37,076 nucleotides of DNA from assembly GCA_016124665.1 (NCBI GenBank), contig WGNH01000032.1, forward strand, positions 1 through 37,076, written 5' to 3'. The first letter of the stretch is position 1; each line of letters begins with the position of its first letter. Origin of the DNA: Alphaproteobacteria bacterium. Lineage in GTDB: Bacteria; Pseudomonadota; Alphaproteobacteria; Caulobacterales; Maricaulaceae. Of this stretch, positions 14,564 through 22,131 are shown piece after piece. The notes under the pieces were generated by a model. The model had not been told where the DNA came from. It did not search any database and was given only the letters and a program-made list of their open reading frames with translations. A program made the position numbers and the translations under genes.

Positions 14564-16441
14564 ATGCTACACGTCAACGACCTCACCTGCCGGATGGAAG
14601 GCCGCCTGCTGATTGACCAGGCGACGTTTCACCTGCCGCCGCGCTGCCGCATGGGGCTGGTGGGGCGCAACGGGTCGGGCAAGTCGACACTGTTCCGGGT
14701 GATCAAGGGCACATTTGCGGCTGAAAGCGGCGATGTCCGCGTGCGCAAGGGCGCGCGCATGGGGTTTGTGGATCAGGAAGTGCCGGGCGGGCCGGAAAGC
14801 CTGATGGAGGTCGTGCTGGCTGCGGATACCGAGCGCGCCAGCCTGCTGGCCGAAGCAGAGACCGCCACCGATCCGCACCGCATTGCCGATATCCAGACAC
14901 GGCTGGCGGACATCGAGGCGCATTCTGCCGAAGCGCGGGCCGGGATCATCCTGTCCGGCCTGGGCTTTACCGCGGCGGAACAATTGCGGCCCTGTTCGGA
15001 GTTTTCCGGCGGCTGGCGCATGCGCGTCGCGCTGGCGGCGACGCTGTTCGCGCGGCCGGACCTGCTCCTGCTCGATGAACCGACCAATTATCTCGATCTG
15101 GAAGGCGCGATCTGGCTGGAGAGCTATCTCAAGACCTTCCCCGGCGCAGCGCTGGTGATCAGCCACGACCGCGACCTGTTGAACGCGATGGACAAGATCG
15201 CCCATCTGCGGGCGAAGAAAATCAGTATTTTCGAGGGCGGTTACGATAATTTCGAGCGCCAGCTGGCGGAAAAGCAACGCCTGCAGATGAAGCTGAAAGC
15301 CCGGCAGGATGACGAACGCCGCCACCTGCAGGCCTTTGTCGACCGTTTCAAGGCCAAGGCCAGCAAGGCCAAACAGGCGCAAAGCCGGGTGAAGCGGCTG
15401 GAAAAGATGCAGCCGGTGGCGACCATTGTTGATGATCCGGTCTCGCCCTTCGAATTCCCGGCACCGCAAAAGCAGATGGCCCCGCCGCTGATGCGGATCG
15501 AGGGGCTGGATCTGGGCTATGAGCCCGGCCAGCCCATCCTGCGCGGGCTCAATCTGCGCATTGACCCGGATGACCGCATCGCCCTGCTCGGCCGCAATGG
15601 CTCGGGCAAGTCCACCTTTGCGAAACTGCTGGCCGGGCGGCTGGAGCCGATGGGCGGGCATTTCCGCCGTCACAAGAAAATCCAGACCGCCTTCTTTGCC
15701 CAGCACCAGATGGATGTGCTGCCGCCGGAAAAATCCGCCTATGATCATGTGCTGGAACGCATGGAGGAAGCGACCGAGGCCCAGCGCCGGGCGCGGCTGG
15801 CGCGCTTCGGCCTGCCCATTCATTTGCAGGAAACGCCGGCCCGGCAGCTGTCAGGCGGCGAGAAGGCACGGCTGTTGCTGAACCTTATCGTGTTTGACGG
15901 CCCGCACCTTTTGATCCTCGATGAACCAACCAACCATCTCGACATGGATGCGCGGGCCGCGCTGATCGACGCCATCAATGCCTATGAGGGAGCCGTCATC
16001 CTGATCGCCCACGACCGGCATCTGGTGGAAAGCTGCGCCGACCGGCTGTGGTTGTGCGCCGAGGGCGGTATCGAGCCCTATGACGGCGACATGGAGGATT
16101 ACCGCCTGCTGGTGACCGGAAAGGCACCGAAGGAGGAGCGCGGACGCACCCGCACGGTCATCGATGAAAAAACCGGCCGCCGCCGCGAGGCCGCGGCCCA
16201 GCGCGAAGCCATCAAGCCGCTGAAACTGGAAGTGCGCAAATGGGAGAAGGAAGCCGAGCGCCTGCGGGCCATTCTGGCCACGATCGACAAGGGGCTGGCC
16301 GCGCCGGGACTTTATGAAAAGGATCCGAAAACCGCCACCGAGTTACAGATCAAGCGGGCCCGGGCCGAAGACCTGATCGAGGCCGCCGAGACGAAATGGC
16401 TGGACGCGATGGAAAAGCTGGAAGCGGCGGAGGGGGGCTAG
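14564..16441 (+). CDS. ABC-F family ATPase (Uup/YheS-type)
   Basis: ABC-F proteins have two ATPase cassettes and no membrane domain; characterised members act on ribosomes. In this 625-residue protein both cassettes are complete. Cassette 1 has GRNGSGKST (residues 34-42), signature FSGGWRMRVAL, and Walker B LLLLDEPTNYLD. Cassette 2 has GRNGSGKST, LSGGEKARL and LLILDEPTNHLD. The interdomain linker (about residues 230-300) is rich in K, R, Q and E, with helical LAEKQRLQMKLKARQDDERRHLQAF, as in the P-site tRNA-interaction motif. A charged, probably coiled-coil C-terminal extension (residues 530-625) resembles Uup and YheS. No ribosome binding site precedes the ATG at 14564, but it is the right start for the first cassette. 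Which ABC-F subgroup it belongs to is not resolved. Confidence 0.9.
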   Translation: MLHVNDLTCRMEGRLLIDQATFHLPPRCRMGLVGRNGSGKSTLFRVIKGTFAAESGDVRVRKGARMGFVDQEVPGGPESLMEVVLAADTERASLLAEAETATDPHRIADIQTRLADIEAHSAEARAGIILSGLGFTAAEQLRPCSEFSGGWRMRVALAATLFARPDLLLLDEPTNYLDLEGAIWLESYLKTFPGAALVISHDRDLLNAMDKIAHLRAKKISIFEGGYDNFERQLAEKQRLQMKLKARQDDERRHLQAFVDRFKAKASKAKQAQSRVKRLEKMQPVATIVDDPVSPFEFPAPQKQMAPPLMRIEGLDLGYEPGQPILRGLNLRIDPDDRIALLGRNGSGKSTFAKLLAGRLEPMGGHFRRHKKIQTAFFAQHQMDVLPPEKSAYDHVLERMEEATEAQRRARLARFGLPIHLQETPARQLSGGEKARLLLNLIVFDGPHLLILDEPTNHLDMDARAALIDAINAYEGAVILIAHDRHLVESCADRLWLCAEGGIEPYDGDMEDYRLLVTGKAPKEERGRTRTVIDEKTGRRREAAAQREAIKPLKLEVRKWEKEAERLRAILATIDKGLAAPGLYEKDPKTATELQIKRARAEDLIEAAETKWLDAMEKLEAAEGG

Positions 16442-16456
16442 TTTGCTCCGCATTTT

Positions 16457-16558
16457 CTCCCCTTGCTTGCGGGGGGAGTGGTTCGAAGAACCGAGGGGGG
16501 CGATGGCCCCCTCCGTCTTTCACTCCGCTCAATCCACCTCCCCCGTAAACGGGGGAGG
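16457..16558. repeat. Four-hairpin GC-rich repeat element
   Basis: Four inverted repeats follow one another: CTCCCC/GGGGAG (16457-16478); GGTTC-GAA-GAACC (16480-16492); GAGGGGG/CCCCCTC (about 16493-16513); and CCTCCCCCGT-AA-ACGGGGGAGG (16537-16558, 10-bp perfect arms). The arrangement resembles the dispersed ~100-bp elements ending in CCTCCCCCG...CGGGGGAGG that I recall from many proteobacterial genomes. No U-tract is present, though the first hairpin starts 16 bp after the ABC-F stop and could impede RNA decay or transcription. Confidence 0.7.
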
Positions 16559-16575
16559 AAACCAACCCCTCACCC

Positions 16576-16655
16576 GTCATCACACGGCCGCGCCCCGCGC
16601 GAGTCCGGGTGATCCCGACGCCATGGAGATCACCCGGATAAACCGGGTGATGACG
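16576..16655 (-). repeat. Dispersed two-hairpin repeat, copy B (inverted)
   Basis: Read on the minus strand this copy starts with the same 33-bp hairpin module as copy A at 13028 (one mismatch). It continues to a second module sharing CCGGACTCGCG and CGCGGCCG with copy A. It is flanked by GATGAC where copy A has CATGAC. Its left edge on the minus strand abuts the transposase-like remnant. Confidence 0.8.
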
Positions 16656-16794
16656 CGTTTGTGTGTGACCTCCCGCGCGCCAGATCCGCCACCCGCCGGC
16701 CGCTGGTCTGGATCATCCGGCGCGTGGCCGGGGTCGTGCGCGCATTCGCGTGAAGCCGGACCTGCATCACCCAGCCCTCCGTCTCAACGCAACA
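16656..16794 (-). mobile_element. Remnant of an IS481-type transposase 5' end
   Basis: From an ATG at 16767 the minus strand reads MQVRLHANARTTPATRRMIQ then TSGRRVADLAR. This matches the characteristic start of IS481-family transposases as I remember it (M-Q-[VI]-R-L-H-x-x-A-x-T-T-P). Similarity stops at about residue 31, followed by GRSHT. The frame then enters repeat copy B and soon meets a stop. The DRSHT stretch that normally lies about 20 residues further on in the family may be what remains as GRSHT, implying an internal deletion. The 27 bp before the ATG start with TGTTGCGTTGAGACGG, plausible as the terminal inverted repeat of such an element. No DDE domain remains, so it is inactive. 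Assignment is from memory of the family. Confidence 0.55.
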
Positions 16795-16899
16795 TAGGCT
16801 AAACCCGAAATGATCGCGGGGGAATCAAAACAATCGTCCGAAACACAACACCTGCGCGAGGGCAGGCAAGTCGGAGGGAAGCGGTTTTGAGTATTGCGT

Positions 16900-17184
16900 C
16901 TACCCGCAGTAAACCCGCACCACGCGATCCTCATCGTCAAGCTCGATATTGGTCCGGTCTTCACGGTAATCCATGGTCACGGCCTGGCCCGGGCGGATGA
17001 TGCGGCGCGGCTGCGGCAGGGTTTCAACATTGATTTCGCCGATGGATTGGCCAACGAGATAACCGAGCATATCGGCATCGCACCCGCCCTCTCCCAGAAC
17101 CGGCGTCTCGATCCCGGGCTCGGCGGGTTGCGGCGTCGCACAGGCGGCGAGCGCGAACAGAAGCGGAAATATCAGCTTTTTCAT
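16900..17184 (-). CDS. I78-family peptidase inhibitor-like lipoprotein
   Basis: A 94-residue small lipoprotein. The signal peptide ends in a lipobox LAAC, placing the lipidated cysteine at residue 15, so the protein should be membrane-anchored in the periplasm. The mature part has the I78 pattern: GCDADMLGYLVGQSIGEI, then RIIRPGQAVTMDYREDRTNIELD and a C-terminal VVRVYCG. The two cysteines (in GCDA and YCG) may form a disulfide. I78 proteins are related to an Aspergillus elastase inhibitor; bacterial targets are mostly unknown. Its ATG overlaps the stop of the upstream lipoprotein gene as TAATG, so the two are translationally coupled and probably act in the same compartment. Confidence 0.82.
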   Translation of the reverse strand: MKKLIFPLLFALAACATPQPAEPGIETPVLGEGGCDADMLGYLVGQSIGEINVETLPQPRRIIRPGQAVTMDYREDRTNIELDDEDRVVRVYCG

Positions 17185-17705
17185 TATCGAGGCTCCAGAG
17201 GCTGGTCATAGTCGCTGCGCAGCCAGTGCCCCCGCAGCGATGCGAAGAAGGGATCAATATAGACCCATTCCCCATCCAGTTGCACCACTTCGACGATGGC
17301 ATAACCGATCATGTAGTCATTCACCGGGTGATGGTCCCAGAATTCCTCACCCGTAAAGAAGATGATCAGGTCTGTGCGAAGACCGTCCTCCTCGAAATTG
17401 CGGTGGCTGCGGATGAACTCCACGCCGCCTTCCCGGGACAGGATAGTGGCCACCGAGGCATATCGTTCATCGCCTTCGCGGGCGGCAAGCCAGGCATCAT
17501 CATAGAGCCAGGCCTCGACTGGCGCGGCAAAGCCCTCGCCCTCGAAATGCCAATCGTTGACACCGTGGGCGCGGAAAAAATCGATGTCGCGCGCCAGTAT
17601 GGCCGCGCGCGTTTCCTCGGCGAAATATTCGATGGAGCCTTCACGCGGCGCGCCGGGCCCGCAGGCGACAACAATCAATGCCAAAAATGGAATGAAATGT
17701 TTCAT
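17184..17705 (-). CDS. Lipoprotein of unknown function (173 aa)
   Basis: I do not recognise the family. The N-terminus MKHFIPFLALIVVAC has a hydrophobic stretch and a lipobox-like VVAC with the cysteine at residue 15, followed by GPGAPREG. The mature region looks like a compact domain: EYFAEETRAAILARDIDFFRAH near the start, then RSHRNFEEDGLRTDLIIFF, and a C-terminal VVQLDGEWVYIDPFFASLRG. That mix of an N-terminal helix pair and later strands recalls SnoaL/NTF2-like or DUF4019-like periplasmic folds, but this is only an impression. The start at 17705 is the one that gives the signal peptide. The stop overlaps the I78-like gene start (TAATG). It is 82 bp downstream of holC on the same strand, and the gap contains a near-perfect palindrome centred on GAACCGGTTC. 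Confidence 0.75.
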   Translation of the reverse strand: MKHFIPFLALIVVACGPGAPREGSIEYFAEETRAAILARDIDFFRAHGVNDWHFEGEGFAAPVEAWLYDDAWLAAREGDERYASVATILSREGGVEFIRSHRNFEEDGLRTDLIIFFTGEEFWDHHPVNDYMIGYAIVEVVQLDGEWVYIDPFFASLRGHWLRSDYDQPLEPR

Positions 17706-17787
17706 GATGGCCCCGCCCCACAATCCAGCAGCGGTGCCAGAACCGGTTCCGGGACACAACTTACAAATTTGCGAGGTTCAAGATGCC

Positions 17788-18240
17788 TCAGGCCTTCTTT
17801 TCCCAGCGCCCTTCAATGGATTGCTGCCAATAGGCGATGGACCGGCCCTCGGCCTTGGCTGTTTTCCAGAGCGCGCGGGAGGCGGCAATCGCCTGCTCGT
17901 CGCTGGCGTCAAACATCACGCAGACGCGTTCAAACCCGTCCGGGTTTTCAACGTCAACACCATCCAGCGCAAACAGGATTTGCGCGGCATTCAGATTGTC
18001 TTCAGTGAGAGATAAAAGGATGGGCTGGCGGTCCGGGTCCGGTTCATCGGCGCGGCCATGCGCAAGAAAAGAGTCATCCTTCGCCGTCCACAGCGTCGAT
18101 TCCAGCGCCTTGATATGATCGGCATGGCCGGCGCGCACCAGAGCGCGCCAGCCCTTTTCAAGTGTCTTTTCAAGCAATTCGGGCAAGGCGTCGGCGAGCG
18201 TGGTCCGCTCAAGATGGTAGAACCACAGCTCGCCAGCCAT
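17788..18240 (-). CDS. holC: DNA polymerase III subunit chi
   Basis: Chi links the clamp loader (through psi, where present) to single-strand binding protein during replication. The 150-residue protein has the family features: ELWFYHLERTTLADALPELLEKTLEKGWRALVRAG at the N-terminus, LWTAKDDSFLAHG in the middle, and the C-terminal RALWKTAKAEGRSIAYWQQS. These match the alphaproteobacterial HolC pattern in which the W-T-x-x-D-x-x-F-L-x-H-G block is most conserved. It starts 4 bp after the pepA stop, the pepA-holC order I know from many proteobacteria, and is surely co-transcribed with it. Confidence 0.9.
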   Translation of the reverse strand: MAGELWFYHLERTTLADALPELLEKTLEKGWRALVRAGHADHIKALESTLWTAKDDSFLAHGRADEPDPDRQPILLSLTEDNLNAAQILFALDGVDVENPDGFERVCVMFDASDEQAIAASRALWKTAKAEGRSIAYWQQSIEGRWEKKA

Positions 18241-18244
18241 TTAC

Positions 18245-19717
18245 CTAGCCCTCGTAATTGTCCCGCACGAAGCGGTCCAGAAGGCGCACACCATAGCCCG
18301 TTCCGAAGGTTGGCAGGCGGGCATCCTTGGCTCCCGACCACATGCCGGAACCGGCAATGTCAATATGGACCCACGGCTTGTCATTGACGAAGCGCTGGAG
18401 GAATTGCGCCGCCGTGATGGAGCCCGCCAGACGGCCCTCACCGATATTCTTCATGTCGGCAATGGGGCTGTCGATCTGGCGGTCATATTCCGGACCGATG
18501 GGCAGACGCCAGACTTTCTCGTCCGAGGCCAGACCGGCCTTGGACAATTGGTCAGAGAGCTTGTCGGAATTCGAGAAAATACCGGCATGTTCATGACCCA
18601 GCGCGATCAGGATGGCCCCGGTCAGGGTCGCCAGATCGATGATGAATTCCGGGTCATATTCTTTCTGCGCATACCAGAGCACATCGGCCAGAACGAGGCG
18701 GCCTTCCGCGTCTGTGTTCAGAATTTCGATGGTCTGACCGGACATGGAGGTCACGACGTCGCCCGGACGCTGTGCATCGCCATCGGGCATGTTTTCCACG
18801 AGGCCGACCAGTCCGACCGCATTCACCTTGGCCTTGCGGTTGGCGAGTGTGGTCATCAGGCCGACAACGGCGGCCGACCCGCCCATATCGCCCTTCATCT
18901 CGTCCATGCCGGCCCCCGGCTTGAGCGAAATACCACCGGTGTCGAAAGTGACGCCCTTGCCGACAAAGCATAGCGGCTTGTCGCCTTTCTTGCCGCCATT
19001 CCATTTCATGATGGCGATCTTGCTCTCGGCCACAGAGCCCTGGCCAACACCGAGCAGCGAATGCATGCCGAGTTTGGTCATTTCCTTTTCGCCGAGAATC
19101 TCGATCTCGAGACCGATATCCGCCAGCTTTTCAATGCGCTTGGCATAGTCCGGCGGGCGCAGGAAGTTGGACGGTTCATTGACCAGGTCACGAGCGAGAT
19201 AGACGCCTTCCGCCACCGCCGACCAGTCTTTCCAGGCGGCTTTCGCGGCTTTCTGGTCTTCAGTCGAGACTGTCACCGATTTCAGTGAAGGCTTCTTGTC
19301 CTCGGCCAGCTTGGTGCGGAATTTGTCAAAACGGTAGGCTGCCAGCATGCCGCCCAGTGCGAAACGGGCTGCGCCTTCGGCATCTGCGATTCCCTCCAGA
19401 TGGACGTGCAATTCCTTTTCGCCCGTCGTCAGGAGCGCCTTGACCAGACCGGCCCCGGCCTGTTCCAGCGCATTGCCATCGGTCTTCTTGTTACCCACAC
19501 CGAACAGGACGACGCGATCCGCGTCGATGCCGGACGGTGCATTGATGACGAGGGCTTCGCCGGCCCCGCCTTTGAAACGCGACGATTTGATCGCGCGGGT
19601 CAGCGCGCCTGCAGTCGCGGTATCAACGGTCTTGGCGGTGTCGGACAGCACGGCCTTGTCGAATGCGGGAACCGCAATTGAACCCTTGGCCGGTGCGTCT
19701 GCGAACTTGATTTTCAT
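18245..19717 (-). CDS. pepA: Leucyl aminopeptidase (M17 family)
   Basis: A cytosolic hexameric metallo-aminopeptidase with two metal ions per active site. The 490-residue length is typical. The M17 signature NTDAEGRLVLADVLWYA is present, as is the metal and substrate block VGKGVTFDTGGISLKPG, with DMGGSAAVVGLM and the C-terminal GSITAAQFLQRFV. The N-terminal domain (about 1-170) is more variable, as usual. In E. coli PepA also binds DNA; nothing in this sequence tests that. The start MKIKFADAP at 19717 has a GAGGATGAGG ribosome-binding stretch. It is divergent from lptF, with about 119 bp between them. Confidence 0.95.
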   Translation of the reverse strand: MKIKFADAPAKGSIAVPAFDKAVLSDTAKTVDTATAGALTRAIKSSRFKGGAGEALVINAPSGIDADRVVLFGVGNKKTDGNALEQAGAGLVKALLTTGEKELHVHLEGIADAEGAARFALGGMLAAYRFDKFRTKLAEDKKPSLKSVTVSTEDQKAAKAAWKDWSAVAEGVYLARDLVNEPSNFLRPPDYAKRIEKLADIGLEIEILGEKEMTKLGMHSLLGVGQGSVAESKIAIMKWNGGKKGDKPLCFVGKGVTFDTGGISLKPGAGMDEMKGDMGGSAAVVGLMTTLANRKAKVNAVGLVGLVENMPDGDAQRPGDVVTSMSGQTIEILNTDAEGRLVLADVLWYAQKEYDPEFIIDLATLTGAILIALGHEHAGIFSNSDKLSDQLSKAGLASDEKVWRLPIGPEYDRQIDSPIADMKNIGEGRLAGSITAAQFLQRFVNDKPWVHIDIAGSGMWSGAKDARLPTFGTGYGVRLLDRFVRDNYEG

Positions 19718-19836
19718 GCCTCATCCTCTTTTGTGGATCGCCTCACCCCGAATGGGTGCGCGAAGCTGCGTCGCCGAAGTGGTATCCGATCACAGGGTGT
19801 TATAGAAGGCCATATCCGCATGAGTCTGCAGGCCCG

Positions 19837-20958
19837 ATGATTCTCGTTCAGCGCTACATGTTCCGGCAATTGCTGATGCCGTTTGTCACTGCCGCGACCG
19901 CGTTCGCGGCACTGGCTTTGCTGACTCAGAGTCTCTCGAATATCGAATTCATCTCGAATTACCGTGAAACCGCCTTCACCTTCGTCAAGGTAACCTTTCT
20001 TGCCCTGCCGCAGCTGGTGGCGCTGTTGTCGCCCTTTGCATTGTTCATTGCAGTCCTGGCCGGATTGTCGCGTCTCTATTCGGATTCAGAAGCCACGGTG
20101 GCGTCTGCCTCTGGTTTGTCGCGCTGGGGCGTGCTGTCCCCGGTCATCCGTCTGGCGGTCCTGGCGGCCATCCTGAATCTGGGCATCAATCTCTTTGTCC
20201 AGCCGCTGGCCTATCAGGAAATGCGGCGCAGCGTTTACGAACTGCGCACCGATGTCGCGGCCAGCCTGGTACGGCCCGGAGAGTTTTCCAATCTGGCAGC
20301 CGGCGTAACGCTTTATGCCCGCGAATCCGACGGCAGCGGCCGCATGGCCGATATCTTCATCCACGATGCGCGTGACCCTGACGAGGTCTCCACCTACGCG
20401 GCGCGCGAAGGCGTCATTGTCCGCGGTGAGGTGCGGCCGTCCATGGTGCTCATTGACGGCAATGTGCAGCAGGTGGATGAAACTGGCGCGCTCAACTTCC
20501 TGACCTTTGACCGTTATGAGTTTGATCTCGGGGATTTTGTTGATCCGCAGCTGATCTTCTTCTTCAAGGAATCGGACCGGTTCCTGCATGAATTATTCTA
20601 TCCGGACGCCACAGCGCTGGCCCGGGCACGCGGGGCCGAACGGTTGCTCGCCGAAGCGCATTACCGCCTGTCCGGCCCGCTTTACAATATCGCTCTTGCG
20701 CTGATTGCCGCAGCCGCTTTCATGGCCGGGACTCATTCGCGGCTTGGTAATACACGAAAGGTCATCATTGCAGTCGGGATTGCCCTGACTGTCAGACTCG
20801 CCGGTTTTGCCGCCCAATCGGCGGCGGCTGATGATCCCGCATTCAATTATGTTCAATACGCCCTGCCGGTAATGGCCATGATCGGCGCGGTGACCCTCAT
20901 CTGGTGGCGGCGCGGACGTCCGCGGTCCGGCATTGACGAAGAGGCAGTTGCCGCATGA
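19837..20958 (+). CDS. lptF: LPS export ABC transporter permease LptF
   Basis: With LptG and the ATPase LptB, LptF extracts LPS from the inner membrane and feeds it to the periplasmic bridge. The 373-residue protein shows the LptF/LptG layout. Three N-terminal membrane segments (about residues 15-35, 55-80 and 100-125) are followed by a periplasmic beta-jellyroll domain (about 130-265), then three C-terminal segments (about 285-305, 310-330, 345-362). MILVQRYMFRQLLMPF and LPQLVALLSPFALFIAVLAGLSRL are characteristic. The ATG at 19837 is chosen because the LptF N-terminus begins there; an upstream frame of 27 residues is not family-like. The stop overlaps lptG by 4 bp. Confidence 0.92.
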   Translation: MILVQRYMFRQLLMPFVTAATAFAALALLTQSLSNIEFISNYRETAFTFVKVTFLALPQLVALLSPFALFIAVLAGLSRLYSDSEATVASASGLSRWGVLSPVIRLAVLAAILNLGINLFVQPLAYQEMRRSVYELRTDVAASLVRPGEFSNLAAGVTLYARESDGSGRMADIFIHDARDPDEVSTYAAREGVIVRGEVRPSMVLIDGNVQQVDETGALNFLTFDRYEFDLGDFVDPQLIFFFKESDRFLHELFYPDATALARARGAERLLAEAHYRLSGPLYNIALALIAAAAFMAGTHSRLGNTRKVIIAVGIALTVRLAGFAAQSAAADDPAFNYVQYALPVMAMIGAVTLIWWRRGRPRSGIDEEAVAA

Positions 20959-22058
20959 ATCCGCTTCGCAGCCGCCTCGCCCGCTATCTCGCGCTTCAGA
21001 TCCTGTTCGGTATCTTTGTGGCCGCAAGCGTCGTCGCGACTATCATTCTTCTTGTTGATTTTGTTGAACAATCCCGCGCCGTCGGCACTCGCGTTGACGT
21101 CTCCGCCTTTGATCTTCTGCTACTGACACTTTTGCGGGCTCCCTTGCTGATCGAAGAGACCCTGCCTTTCATCTTCCTGTTTGGTGTATTGTTTGCCCTG
21201 TTCCGGCTCAATCGCCGCAGTGAACTCGTGGTGATGCGGGCCTCGGGTTATTCGGCCTGGCGTATCGTATCCCCCGCGGTCATCATCGCACTTGTGTCCG
21301 GCATTCTGGCGACGACCTTGCTGAATCCCGTCGGATCCGCGCTGAACGCCGAATTCGAATCCCGGCGGGATCTGCTCACACAGGTCCAGACCGATGCGCC
21401 ACGGGCCCAGCCCGTCTGGCTGCGGGAAACCACCGCCGACGGTTTTACGGTCATTTCGGCCAGCCAGCTGGAAGAAAATGCGGGAGAGCTGGAGGCCCCG
21501 GTTTTCCATTTCTACACGACCAGCGAAACCGGACGCCCGGGTCTGGAACGCAGGATCACTTCGGATTCTGCGCAACTCACCGCCGGATTCTGGACGCTGG
21601 AAAACGCGGTGGAACGCACTCCGGGTGCTGAACCCGTTGAGCTTGGTACGGTGTCACTGCCCACGAGCATTGAACGGCAATCACTGTTCGAGCGAATCCG
21701 GTCGCCGCGTGGCGTCTCCTTCTGGGATTTGCCCGGATTGATTGCCTCGGCGGAAGCCTCCGGTCTGGCTGCAGAACGCTTCGTTCTGCGCTGGCAAGGC
21801 CTTCTGACCCTGCCGCTGACGTTGATCGCGGCAAGCCTGATTGCGGCGGCGGCGACCTTGCGGCTTTACCGGCTCGGAGGGGCGGCAGCGTTCGCGCTGA
21901 CCGGCGGGGCCGCCGGTTTTCTCGTCTATTTCGTGCAGGAAGTTCTGCACACGCTGGGCGAAAACGGCACCCTGCCGCCCCTGACGGCGGCGTGGGCTGC
22001 ACCGTTGATCACGACCTTGCTCGCTCTTGCCTATATTGCCTCGACAGAAGATGGTTAG
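20955..22058 (+). CDS. lptG: LPS export ABC transporter permease LptG
   Basis: The partner of LptF in the LptB2FG complex. The 367-residue protein has the same architecture, with N-terminal membrane segments (LARYLALQILFGIFVAASVV; LIEETLPFIFLFGVLFALFRL; SPAVIIALVSGILATTL), a periplasmic jellyroll from about residue 125 to 260, and C-terminal segments including FVLRWQGLLTLPLTLIAASL. SELVVMRASGYSAWRIV is the conserved cytoplasmic coupling-helix region that contacts LptB. Its ATG overlaps the lptF stop (ATGA). lptD follows 73 bp later with its own strong ribosome binding site. No lptB or lptA is in the window. Confidence 0.93.
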   Translation: MNPLRSRLARYLALQILFGIFVAASVVATIILLVDFVEQSRAVGTRVDVSAFDLLLLTLLRAPLLIEETLPFIFLFGVLFALFRLNRRSELVVMRASGYSAWRIVSPAVIIALVSGILATTLLNPVGSALNAEFESRRDLLTQVQTDAPRAQPVWLRETTADGFTVISASQLEENAGELEAPVFHFYTTSETGRPGLERRITSDSAQLTAGFWTLENAVERTPGAEPVELGTVSLPTSIERQSLFERIRSPRGVSFWDLPGLIASAEASGLAAERFVLRWQGLLTLPLTLIAASLIAAAATLRLYRLGGAAAFALTGGAAGFLVYFVQEVLHTLGENGTLPPLTAAWAAPLITTLLALAYIASTEDG

Positions 22059-22131
22059 CAGCACGGCGTGGACGCGCGCTGTATAAGTGTTTATGCGGGT
22101 TGGATACCGGCCCGGCACCAAGGAGTATCGT

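Larger units (their letters stand above)
16442..16899. other. Convergent intergenic region (458 bp) of repeats and an IS remnant
   Basis: Between the 3' ends of the ABC-F and I78-like genes lie, in order, a four-hairpin repeat, a two-hairpin repeat and a piece resembling an IS481-type transposase start. About 105 bp (16795-16899) remain in which I see nothing beyond a weak CCTGC/GCAGG dyad. There is no intact gene. A minus-strand frame across 16767-16964 overlaps the I78 gene and is a shadow. Confidence 0.7.

Noticed and set aside
14567-15823. 418-codon minus-strand frame within the ABC-F gene
   Set aside because: Shadow of the ABC-F coding sequence, whose two cassettes are intact.
16767-16964. 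Minus-strand frame overlapping the I78-like gene
   Set aside because: It shares the strand but not the frame of the I78-like gene, and runs through non-coding DNA; no family features.
19732-19740. TGTGGATCG resembling a reverse DnaA box between pepA and lptF
   Set aside because: It departs from TGTGGATAA at the last two positions and has no partner site.
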